NCBI GenBank assembly: GCA_000507305.1
Contig: DF239083.1
Coordinates: forward strand, 61,713-125,712
Length of the DNA: 64,000 nt
DNA from: Breviolum minutum Mf 1.05b.01
Lineage: Eukaryota; Sar; Dinophyceae; Suessiales; Symbiodiniaceae
Reading direction: 5' to 3'
Shown in pieces: positions 39,701-53,000 of the stretch (its first letter is position 1; each line of letters begins with the position of its first letter). Position numbers and translations under genes: made by a program. Below the pieces are notes generated by a model. That model was not told where the DNA came from. It saw nothing but the letters and a program-made list of their open reading frames with translations, and made no database searches.

Positions 39701-42700
39701 ACTTATCTCAACATGATGTTGATTCTTATAAGTATATATATATTATATATATATATCATATCCGGGCACGGTGAGGTCTGGTGGAAAGGATCTATCTTCA
39801 AGTGCGTCGTATCCTCGAGACTTTGGGCGAGAGGTTGCCAAATTACATTTGGAATACTTGGAACTTTGGTGGTAAAGATTGGGAGTCCAGAAAGTACCAT
39901 CGTAGTAGTTCAGAAAAGATATATATAAAATTATATAAATAGATATATTAAATAGTAGCTCGGAAAGCACATGGTAGCTGCTCAGAAAATCAATTTTTAT
40001 ATATCCATATAGCATCCTGTACATCCAGAAAATTAAGTAAGCTCAAACTGTGCATATGTGAGACCTAAGACATATAAATATATATGTTATCCGCCAGAAT
40101 GCCACATTCCTGCCAAGGAAATGAATCCACCACTTCCTGATCTTCGAGATTTGATTAACTCCGGCTTCAAGGAAATTACAGGGCTGAGAAATGGCATGAT
40201 TGAGGTGTGACATGAATGCCATGTATATGTAGGTCCTGAACCCAAAAAGCAATAATTACACGGATTCCTGTGTGCTTTATATAGCATATATATATATATG
40301 TAAATGAGGCTACAAATGGTTTGCGCTGATCAGATCAACCCCTGAACTAGACGACTCATGCTTTCTTTTAATAAAACTGTAATATATTTTTCACCCGCCC
40401 TCGTAGCAGGACCTTCCTGAAGGCCTTGATTGGAGCCATGGTGACCTGCAATCGCTGCTTGAAGTGGTGAGTGGGGCGGTGTCTAAGGGTTTTTTTATTG
40501 CAGACCCGATGGTTCCAATGCAGGTAAAGCCTTGCTGTAGAGCTTTTACTAGGTTGAGGGACCAATTATAGATCCATTTAAGAGCCTCCTGGAAATGCAG
40601 GAAATGATGAATCAAGAACAAACTGTGAACCCTTGTTGATGTAGTTACCTAGAGCTGGAAACATTGCTGCGTTCCCTGCAACCCCAGACTTGCTCTTGGA
40701 TTTGAAGGCTGCTAAATCTAGCAGTTTTTCTCTATAACCTGGACCCTGGAGAACCTGTATACGTAGATTTAGCTCAGGCTTTAGATTTTCGATTTTGAAT
40801 AATCACTCTGAATTTGGGTACCAGGATCTAATTGGACATGCACTTGCATTATCACTTGCATATGTGCTATTGGGCGTGTGTGTGCTTGATGAACACATAC
40901 GTTGAAATTTGAAGCCTTGTGAAAAGAACAGTCCATTTATCCATGTTTGCTAGCATGCTACGTTTAAATTCCCAGAGTCCATGTGATTCTGGCAATCAGT
41001 ATATACAGGAATTCAGAATATGGTTGGGAACCCCTAGTCCATAGCCATTTTTGCAGCTCAGAGCTGTTGTTTTGGTGGCTTACTGGTTTGGGGGCTGAGG
41101 CGGGGGGTGCGTTATTTTGCGTTACATGTGCGTTCTCTCGCAATTCTAACGCGTTATTTTGCGTTATTTTGCGTTATTTTCAAAAACTGCCCTGACCCCC
41201 CTGCAGACATGAAGAAGACTTCACCTACAGCTGCTAAAAGCCGAGCTTCACCATATGTGAGGGACTTAATTGCTGGGATGGCATCACCGTAAACATAACC
41301 CCATATATAGTAGATCCCCATATATTGATATCCTTCGGTCAGGCGCGATCTGAATCAGCTTCGTCTTATGATTCTTTCAGTGGCTTCGACCACAACAAAG
41401 AGCTTGCAGCTCTTGAGAGTCGACTTGGTGTGAAGATTGCTGGTCCCTTGCCATCATATGTGTAAATAAGCATATTGGCAATGCAATGGTAAATTTCCCA
41501 CACATAATATGATTTCAAGTCTTGAAGATATTGACGCCATCTTGAATTGAAATAAGGTCATGGGAAAGGTGCTGCACAGGATGCCAAACCTGTAGCCACA
41601 CCGTCTCGTGCAAGTCCTGCCGTTGTGAAACCATCACAACCTGGCACTGGGGGTGAAGTGGTGGTGTCATCTGCAAAGTCAACCCCGGTGAAAAGTCCTG
41701 CCTACAAAAAACCATGCACTGTTCCATCAAGGGCTCCCTCTTTGAAATCTCGGGACCTTACTAGTGCTTTTGAGAATGCCAAGAAGGAACCTGCTAGTGC
41801 TGAAGCTTCTTGACTTTCAAACATAAAATCCACTTATTTTGCATCAACATTATTAAACACCCCCAATGATAATATCCAATGTGTCCAAGGTTCCAAGTTA
41901 TGTGGTCTCTGCTCGGGTTGAAGGGGTTCCATCCTGCCACTTGGCTACAAATGTGATTTCTAAAAACATATATATAGCTAAAGGGTATAGGCACTGAGCT
42001 ATCTAGATGTTTCCCATTGAATGCCCTACTAAGGGACAGCTGATCCAGCTGAAACAGGTGAGCATCGGCGATATGGCACAGCAACCGCACCTCCCACGCC
42101 TGAAGCTTCTCAGAAGACTCCTGATGCAGGGAAGACACCCATTGATACCAAGAAACCCTTGTGGAAATACTTGTTTGAAGGGAAGCCAATGGTACTAGAC
42201 CCATCAAGTTGCCAGGAAGGCTTGATGGACTCTGCTGAGAATTGGATTTGTGATCGAAGGGAACATGGTGACATCCGTGAGGTTGATCCAACCCATGAAG
42301 AAATTGTTCTTGAGATCTTCACAATAGCTGACAATTGTGAGTCACTATCTCAACGATGTGATACAACCAAAACTGAATTGGATACCTTGCCCAAAAAGCT
42401 GGAGTCAACCGCAAAGGCACTACTGGAACGCCAGTTGGGTTTGATTCGGGCTGGTGATTGTGCAGGGGACCCAGAACAACACCCTGACTACCAACGTCAT
42501 TTGAAATCAGTTGACCAGTGGAAATCTGACAAGTATGAGGTGAAACAAAAAGCATATTTGGTGATGGTAGATGAACAGAAGAGTCTTGAAAACAAGTTAA
42601 ATGAAACGATCTACCGTCTCATTTCCAAAGTTCATGCTACCTACATGGCTGACATGAAATCCTCAACTATGCCTACAACGCCTGGTGATATCCCTGATGA

Positions 42701-44067
42701 TGTTGATGCAGAGCTTTTCAAAGAACTTGCAGATCACTTTGCAGATCTCACACAGGTGGGGGTCCAAGATGATCTAAACTTATAAGACATAGGAGCCTAC
42801 TAACCCAACAATCCCACCAACCCATTCCTTTTATCTCTCCTGAACTGTCAGGAGGCTGTTGCTGCTCCCCTTGACCTGCACAAGGATGATCACAAGCGAC
42901 TGGAGGACGACAAGGACGTGAGGACCTATGAAATCGTACTGGAAGACCCTGCAAAATCTGGCAAGGTGGAATTTGATGTTCACATAATACAAACTCCTGT
43001 TCTATCAGCTGGAACATGTTGAAAACATAAATTTACATATATATATATATACATGCTGCTGGGATGATTTCCAAACTTTGGAGGCAAATACCATCAATCA
43101 GCCACAAGTACCAATGACTCCACGATTGGACTCAATCTCCTCAGTTCTTACCCGGAAAGATACCTCACAGTTGGAAGCTTCCGCCAAAAAGGTGCCTAGA
43201 TCTAAGAAATAGATTTTCATACTCACCATGCTTTGTTTGCATTTCTTTCTACAAGCACAACTCGATTAACTTGAAGTATCTGTTGCCTTGCCATTTTGTG
43301 AACTGGTATGTTCAACTCAGGTGAGTGTTGCTAATCCCAATGGGTTACCACAAAAGCCTGGTGAGAGTGATGACGCTTACGAACAAAGGCTTCAAGTCAA
43401 CGCAAGGATGAGGTTTCATCGGAGCTTCAAGAGCACCTCCACCAAAATATAAGCAGCATATTCATAATTCAGTGCTAAGCCAAAAAACCTGATATATATA
43501 TATATATGTAATCTCCACACCATCCCCTTTCCCATTGGGACCAGTACTGCTGGATCCACATCATCTGAGGTAAAACCTGTCCAGCTGCGGTGTTGGAGAA
43601 AGCCAAGGATAAAAAGCACAGCTTCTTGGATTTATGGGGTAAGGTGCTGACATCTTCAAATGTAAATAAATTCTGTATGTTGGCCTATCAAGTTGTCACG
43701 TACCATGTTTTGTTTCGATTCCTTCATCCAGCTAAGATCGTGCTATCATTGGTGCCCTTTTTGAAGAATGGTTGTCAGCGGGAGAAGATTGGATGCAGTC
43801 TGCAATTGTTTGCAACGCAAACCGAAATCTCTCCCAGAGGCGTAAAGGAAAATATATCCTTCAGGATCTTAAGACCCTCCGGCAAAGATTTGGAAATGCT
43901 CTAGCCCGCCAGCTGCGGGATGAGAAAAAACAACTACAAGATTCCAGGGTGCAGGGTGACAACACGACCTACTTCATGAAGCATCCTGATTTTCCTGAAG
44001 TTGAGGCCCATGTTGTTTGAACTATTGGAATCCAACCATGTTGTGATATCTTGATTATGGAATTTGA

Positions 44068-44098
<31 letters not shown>

Positions 44099-47000
44099 CA
44101 TGTACATATATATATCCCCGGCAGGAATATCAGCTTGTGCGTATCTTTGACTCCATGTCCTTTGAAGATGAGTGTGAAGACAATCTTCAAATTGGTATCC
44201 GAGCAGAGGGAGATTTGGATCACAACCAAACCCGACAAGTCATGTGCCTGGGCCTAGGCAAGTAAAAAATGCAAGAATGTCTAGCTGATCCTACAGTTTA
44301 AAAAAAGCTTCAAAGAAATATAGGACTCTTGCACTACTTAGGCAAATCGCTGCTGGTGGTGAAATCGAACGGCTCCAATCCCTGGGAACCAGCCTGTCCA
44401 ATGCAGGTCCTTCCATGGGAACAGCTGGATCTCCTGGAGAAACACCGACCACACAGAACACACCTAAGGAGAAGAAGAAACCACCGCTTCAGAAGCAGAT
44501 CGGGAGCAAAATTGCAGCCAGCACCAGCAAGCTAGCAGAGATCATGGCATGGGAATCAAAGGTGAATGAGGTTCCAAACATGTATCTTAACTTCATCAAG
44601 TGATTCTGAAAATTTATTGACTTGTTGATTGGGTCCATGCTATGTACTATATTGTCTGTTGAAATCAATGCATCATCCCAAGGTCAAAGGCATTGCTTGA
44701 TGGGTTCTTGGGGGAGATCGGCAACCGTAAGAGCAATATCAACAGTGTAAAACAAGAGCTTGAAGCAGTATATGGCCAAACCTTGGGTGATGACAAGCAG
44801 ATTCTTAAGCGTACTGACTTGGTTGAAAGAATCAACAAATCGTTGCTTAATGCTGAAGCTGCGTTCACCTCTTTGACTGGAACCATCAGATCTATCAAGA
44901 CTGCAATTGAAACTTGGACTTTTCAATTACATCCTTCTACGTATCTCACTGTCAATGACGCGATGTTGTTCCCAAGGATTCATATGTTAATTTCTGTTCT
45001 CTTGCTGGTCCTTTCCCTTCCATCTCGGACAGCCAAGGATCCTCCTGCCGCAAAGAGCAAGGCGAAAGCGAAGGCGAAGACTGCTCCTACTCCGCCAGCG
45101 GACGCACCTGAACCAACTGCCTGATCAGTTCGAGGAGTGTGTGGGTTATTCAGTGGATATGGCATGGTTCCCCTCAGGTCATTTTTTGAATATGACAATC
45201 CCCTGAAGAACTTTATATATTATAGAAAGCTTTGGGATTTTGAAAGGCTTTACCAACACGAAATGGACTTCAAATTTGAAAAAAAAACATGATACCCAGG
45301 GGGGGCAGTCTCCACCACTGAATGTTTTGGCAGCTGTCTTGGACACACTGAGATTGCCAGAAGTTCCAGTGTACACGAATTTACCCTGATATATCTCAAA
45401 AGATTGAAACCTTTCAACATGAACACAGTATCACTCCCCTGGTGAAAATGGAATATCACTACAACATCTATGTTTTGAGATCGAGAGTTTGCTACCCTGC
45501 TTTGTCACATGACTTGATCGTGAAGTTAGAAATCAAAACTATATCATGATTTGCTTTCTAGACCCTGGATTTCACACTTTTTCAAGCCATCGGCTTACGC
45601 CTACAGATGGATGGTACGTATGTATATTATATATATCTTTATGAAATAAATTCAGGTGATCAACATCCAAGTAACTTAGAAGCTCATCATAGCAAAACCC
45701 CAAATAGAAGCTGGGTATCTATGCATGCACTTGGATTATCACAGCAACCCTATCAAGGGATCCACTGGCAGTCTTACCATTTTGCAATGGTATTGACCAC
45801 ATGGTCTTTATTTTGAGTTTCAGGCAAGAGGGATAAACCTTCTAGCTGATTCTGTGGCGTTGGGGGGGTCGCACAAGCAAAACAGTGATCCTTGCACATT
45901 AAGCTGATGTGCCAAATGTGCTTAGACGGACCACTGCGTGCAGATGTGTGAAAACAAGTATGTGCCTTTGGTGATATATACCACACAAACAAAGTCAGAA
46001 ATAAAAACTATATACTCATCTATAGGATCTTAATATTGCCTCTGTTTTCGTGGCACCTCTTTTACAGAAGACAAAAACACTGCATCCGAGCTCGATCACC
46101 AAGGTGTGTTTGATATAAGGGCACCATATGTAGTGACTAGTGGGATCCTCTCTTGTGTACGCCTACGCAGGTGCTTTGTCTTCATGCAAAACAAGTCCGA
46201 TGACTGCATTTGTTCTCCAAGAAAGTGGTTTAGGAGCTGAGCCTTGGCAGCTCAACTGGCACTGTCTTAACTATATAGATGTGGTAGTGGCCGGAGGTCC
46301 AATCTTGAGTTTTCATCTAGATACTGAACGTATAAACATTTAAAAGGATTCCATAATAAGGCAACTGAACGTATCATTGGAAAATCACATTAGAAAATAC
46401 ACCATTGGAGTTGGTTGCTTTTGCATTTGAGGATTCATACCGAAAAGCTCACCAAATCCTTGACACTGTCCGCAAGGAGCGGGCTGGGCATTTGTTGGGA
46501 TTCGGGTGGCAGTAACTAGCAATTGAGGGATGAAGTCCTAGCCCTATGAAAAAAAACATGTAAGGGTGGGATGTACCATCTTCGTCTCTATTAGTTTTAC
46601 ATATGTATACATGCAATTACATGCAAGTACTCCCTCATTGGATCCCTGCTCAACTGAACCCTGCTCACTGCCTCAGGAGTTCGCCTTCCAGGGTGTGAAA
46701 ATGCGGGGGCCTGCTGCAACCTTTGCAAAAGCGGGTGCTCAGGGCCGGTTTAGTAACAACATCCGGAGAGACTGGTTTCGGCGTTTGGGAGAGATGCCAA
46801 TGGACCATCGGGCATCTAATCAGAAATGTTTGTATGATCCAAGTAGCTCCTCCATATATAGGTGTTTTAGCCCCATAATATTTTAATGTCTTCCTGTTGG
46901 AGGTACTTGGACCTCAGCTTTTGCTGTTAACCAGTTTCTTGTTTTTTTGATGTAAGAAGTACACACACTTCGCAGCTCAACTCTAAGGTACCAATACATG

Positions 47001-50000
47001 TCATAGAAGATGTTCCAGTTTATGAGAGTGGGCCCCATGGCTTTGACATCGAAAAGCAGCATCTTGGAAAAAACACCAACAATTTTATGTGTAAAATTTT
47101 ATGGGATGTGGAGTTGGTACTAGTAAGACCCAAGCATTTTTGCTCTAGCTATTTAATTACATCCATGTGTATTTCGTGCTCTAGAGGCCAATGCCGTGTC
47201 TTCTTCCTGAAGTGCTCCTACCTTGGCTTATTGAACGTGGAATTTTTTGGGGCATCAAAGACAACGAAGTGAGGCGGTATTGGCAACACCATCGATCTGC
47301 AAAAACACCTTTGGCACATGTGTGTGAAACTGATGATGCTATTCCTATCTGGTTGTGGGGCGATGCAGCCCAATACAATGCAAAGAATGAATCAGTGGTA
47401 GTTCTTTGCTGTGGGTGCGTACTAGATGAGCGAAAAGCATCAGTGAGTACATGTTTCCCTTTTGTGATTTTGAGGGAAGATCCTTAGCTAATAAGATATC
47501 ATTTTGACATGGTTTCAGCGCTGAACATATCATACATGGCCCCCCCAAACCACCCACCACTAAGGAAAAAAGTGTTGGGTTCAGTACCCTTTGTGCCTTC
47601 CTTGAACCGGTGCCCTGCCTGCACTCACACCCGGCGTTTTCCACAGTTCTATGGTCCTTGCCTTGGTATCGGTTGCAATCAGGAAAGTTTGGTTTGATTA
47701 CCATTTGTTCAGCCTAGGTTGTTCAATCCTTTCGGAAACTCTATGAAGAAGGGGTTCAAGTCAATGGTCGACTGCGAAAGTTTATAGTGACAGAAATTCG
47801 TGGTGACTGGGTCTTCCAGGTGGTGTCTTGGTGGGAAACCTATTTATATATAGAACATGTTCCATTTGAATATCAAACCCCCCAATAATATATGTTGTGC
47901 TTTGTCCAATATGGGCTAGTTGAACCCCATGAAAAACAAATCACTGCAACTTAAGGCATGGCTTGGCCTCAAGAACTTCTACAAATGCAATTGGATATGT
48001 CATTGTTGCCATGCTCACAAGTCATCCTACATGAGATCCCCAGCCAAATTAGCAGAGTTCCCACGATGCTCCACAAATGAATTCTTGCGAGAAGGCGTCA
48101 AACCCGGACAGCGAAGAAGCTCAGAAGTATTTATAAACTCAATTTGTTGTTAATTTATTTCCCCAATGGATCGAAACGGTGTAAGTGTAACCCTAAAATT
48201 TCAGACATGAAGTTTCCTGGTCAAGTTGCCAAAAATGAGGCCCACTGCTTCAATTGCCGAAGTTTGATATATCAATGGTGCGGTGGTGTAGCATGCATGT
48301 TCTGAATTTGGGTGTCGATCTTTGGATAGTTGGCAATATTCTGAAAAAACTGCTATCTCACTTACCTGCTCTTTGGGGACCTGGATCGGATGATTGCAGA
48401 CTTTATATAGCCTGGCAGGAGTTCAAGGAATGGTGTCGTCTCAACAAGTATGAGTGCCCTGCTGCTTCTGTTTTGTACACGTTGAATTGTTCTAAAAAAC
48501 CTGTTTTTCAAAGACTATGTCTATGTGGAGATTCATGATCCACCTTCACCACAGCATGATAAAGCCAAGGCACAGCATGCCAAAATTCTCCTCAAAGCGG
48601 TTGAAAAGTTTCCAACATGGTTATCCCGAGCTGTTCCTTGGTTTGAATGGTGATGTCATGTTGAAAAAAGACTGGTTCATCCATGATTTAATGGATCAAA
48701 CCAACCTGCCCACTCAGGCAATCCAAAGCATGGAATGTGGCTGAGCAAAAACTATATCATTTGTCTTTTAACTTGTGATTGGCAGGCCCCAAAGTTATTG
48801 GAAGGATCAATTAGTAATCAAGTCCAAGGCCCGCGTATGTGTGGCCTGGTGTGCTGATATGACCCAAGATGCATGTATTCAAAATCCTGGTGACCGAACC
48901 TTGCATTTGATGAATGCCTGTGTGATTCTACGCTGCACTAAGTTAATGATTAAAATGATGATTTTGCACTCATAGTTTTGGCTGGCTGATCCAATGCTGA
49001 ACTCGTTCATCGTTCATAGTTTGGCTGAACTCGATCTCATATGTTGTGAGAAGCACGTTGTGCTCATGGCCTTTGGGGGCCAGCTGGTGCCACTTGGGTC
49101 CGTGATACAGGTAGAATGCAAGATGCGCACCCCAAAAGTTTCAGGGTTGCACCACTGGAACCAGACTTGCACTGGGTGTTCTTGGTGAAGCCTCGCCCTT
49201 TAAGGACTGCCCTGGCAAAGTTCCATTCTACTTCAGAGGCTTGCTCCAAATATCTGATGCTGGATGACGCACTCAAGATGCAAAAGTTATGCGTTGCCTG
49301 GTTTAATCCCTATGGATCCAGGTACCTCCTAAGAAGATACTTTACCCCCCAAATTGTACCCTAAGTGCATTCGTAGCATCCGAAACAACAGTAATAAGCC
49401 TTGAGTTCAATTGATGGCCTTGAAAACTGCAAATTGGTACGAATACACTCCTCGTCAAACCATTCAAACGTATTGGAATCATGTTTTAATAGGGAGCATT
49501 AACTTGTGTGGCTGACCCTTCGAACACTTTGATCTCAGGATGAATGCACCGCCGCTTACATATCTTTGGGTTTTGATGCTTTGCATTCAAGGGAGTTGAT
49601 GTGGCCTGCTCGGCCAAAATTTCATGTGGCTGGCCTCAGCCTTAGCAACTTTTATATAATTGATTACCCATGTCATCTCATAAACCCCCACTGAAAACAC
49701 CTAAGGAGCACTAGTGTAGTTTAGTTGTCCCATATTTTTTTCTCTACATCTGAAGGCATGGGCTGAGATGGCCTTGTCCCAGGTGCTTGACAGAAGCTTC
49801 GGTTACACTCATTTAGTAAATTGTGATTCGACAAATCATGTTTTCTTTCCATGTTATTGGATCGAACATGCCAAATAAAATTCCAGAAAAAAACGCTTGA
49901 TGTATTCATGTGGCTCCTAGGAATCAATTGCCGAAGCTATCACAACTTTAAGACGGAGGACTTTGTGGGAAGAGTCAAATCTGCCTGTGCAATTTCCCAA

Positions 50001-53000
50001 CCACAGAACTTTGAAAGCATATGTCTTCAGAGATGGTATGCTGGGATACTTAGATACTATACATAGTAGTCGTTCAATATTGTTTGTCTTAATTTTGTAT
50101 CTAAGCACTTTGAAATATCTGTTCATGAAGTATTTGGATCCATAGTCCATAGCCTTTTTTGAAATGTGATCTTTTGAAAGGTCTTTTGGGATATGTGTGG
50201 GGAATCAACTAAGGATTATGGGTCGTGATGCCACTTCTGCTTTCAATTAACCTGGCATGCAGCCAACTTTATCGAAATTAGAATGGGTCAGGAGAATTAA
50301 TTAGGTTCCCACCCACACTTGTTCGGCCGAGACTCAACGCCGAAGTCAGCAGCAAGAAGTGCATCCGCAGTGTGGTGGTGTTGATGGATCAGTGGAGTTC
50401 CAGGGGGATTAAAATGTGGTGAGGTGCGATAATTTCAGAAATTTTAGAGTTGTTGCGGGAAGTTTTTCATCAAATTGATGATCATTTCAAGAAATAAAGA
50501 AAAGCAAGAAGTGATCATGTTTCATCATTTTTTCAGTTTTTGAAGAGAGGTGACTTGGGGCCAAAACTGTGAGATAACCCACTTTCAAGTCACATGCCTT
50601 CTAAGCGACTACTTAGGATCTATAGGGGTATATCATATTATGATTGTGGTCTTGTGCATCTTAATCATATTTCACCATGATTCACATCAAAATTCAGTGA
50701 TGATACACAGAGAAATAAACGGAAATTTCCAACCATATGTAAAACAGAATAAAACAAAGGTTAGTTCACACTTACAAAGTGACTAGAAATTCGTTACGAC
50801 TCGGCACAAAAAATCTGAAATTTCTGGACAACTCCCTTCATGCCCCTTCGTTTTCAGGACCTCCTTGCTCTTTCAGAAGTCGGTATTTTCAAAAAAAAAT
50901 CCATCCGAAATTCACCCACATGATTTGGATCGGGTGGTTGCTGTAAAACATGTAGAAAAAACACCCATTTTGAGGGATTCCAAACCACCAGGGATTCCTC
51001 CAAACCACCAGGACCCCAACCAACTGCACCCAACTCTGACAGTGTTCCTCCCGATGTTTGTCAAGCCGCAGGGATGCCACACGTTCATCTCGCCTTTTGG
51101 CAAAAACGAGAGGCGCTTGGAGAAACTCCAGATTCACAGATTTCATGAGATCAATGATTAAGTTAACCTTGGTTTTTGAGTCTTTTTTCCATTATGATGA
51201 ACATGGTTAGATTGTAGATTATGTAAAATCCGTGTTGATCCAAATCCCCAGTCATCTAGTCTTGATGTAAACCATCTATCAAGTACCGTCCATTACGCCA
51301 CATTTCAATTGGCATCACTTGACTTTCATTACATTTTGTAGCTGCTATCACATCACATCTAATGATCTATCTTGAAATCTTCCAACACCAAAAAAAAACA
51401 TCGATGAAGAATCTGAGAATCCATACTTTTGCAGCTGTTCCTTTTTCTCTTCCACTTCACTTTTCAGCCCTTCCAGCTCAGCCTGATGGAGCCGAAAACT
51501 CAACGGAGGTTGGGAGTAAGAGGCACCAGGGTAACACTATTGGCGGACAGGAGGGTGGTGGCCAAGCATGATGCCCACACTATAGCTCTATCAAGAGAAG
51601 CTGACATGCAAAACAACACATCATTATGAAGTTGACAGTGTCTTTCGTGACTTTCTTCAAACAAAAAATCTCAGTTCTCATCCCATCATCTCCTATCCCC
51701 TTCGTTCTACTAAACCCACAACGCCCACAGGCCAGCAGTGCCTGCAAGGCCTCTTTGCTTTGACGCTCCGAGACCATCTGCTCCTGCGCTTCTGCCAACT
51801 GTCTCTTTGCCTCAAGTCCCAGGTGGTGCGAATGGTCGTGGAATCACTGAATTTTGGACTGGAACTTGCATGCTGAAAAGGAAACAATAAAGGGAAACAA
51901 AAAACACATGTATAGTTCTGTGTAATTATAAAATATGCACATAATATGCACATACATTTCAATATATTTTGTAACATGATTTTCTGGAGGAACCTGCCTG
52001 CCCATTGAGAGATTAATGACAGAAACTCTAAACAAAAAAACACAAGTTAAGCCTTAACTCGTTGCCCCATCCTCGGCAGCGGTCGATTCATTCCATCCCC
52101 CCCAACATGAGCGCCTCGGTGGCACTTTGCCTCACCTTTTGCAGTTGACTTTGGGCATCTTCTGCAGCACGTAATGCAGCCTGACAATTTGCCAATGGGC
52201 GAGTTTGGAGGTGTTTGATTTCGTTTTGGGGCTGGGAGGTTGCTGTTACATCGCGGAAACATACCTCAATGATGTTGGAAGGATGCGAGAATTTATAAAG
52301 ATGATCAAATCATATTATGATGGAAACATCATGGCAGCCAAACAAGTGATTCACAGAATTCATGGCAAAGACTCATCCAAAACACTCACTCTGGATCCAT
52401 TTGTTTATCCATCTCCATTTCTAAGCAATACAAAACATATGAACTATAGATCTTTTCTTGATATGAGTAGGTAGGAATACCATGAAATACCACCAAATAT
52501 ATCCAAATATCACTTTAATCATCCATGATAGTTGATTCTCATCTTTACACGCAATAACTGCACTAAAATCAACACCTGTCGTTTCATGTCATCACTGTCT
52601 GCCTGTCGAAGCTGACCTTCCTCGGTGAGTTGAGGCCTGAGTAGTGGGAAGGTGGGACCTTGACCATGACCATGGCTTGGTGGGAAGGTGGGAGGCGTGG
52701 GCCATGCATCTTACCATCTCAACTAAACAGACATGGCAACAATAAACCATGGGATGCTGAGTTGCGACTAGCTGTCCTACCTCTGAGCAGTTTACTTGCA
52801 CTTGATGACTTTGAAACTGCCACTGGAGCCCATTGACATGTCTCAAAATCGTTTTATACAAATCAAATTAAATCAATATATCTAGTAGGTCAATACCAGT
52901 CAGGTTGTTAATCATCAACATATTGCACTTATAGCTGCATATTGATGATACACCTCTCTGTAACTTGTCTCCAATGCGCACCTGGTATGTACTAATACAC

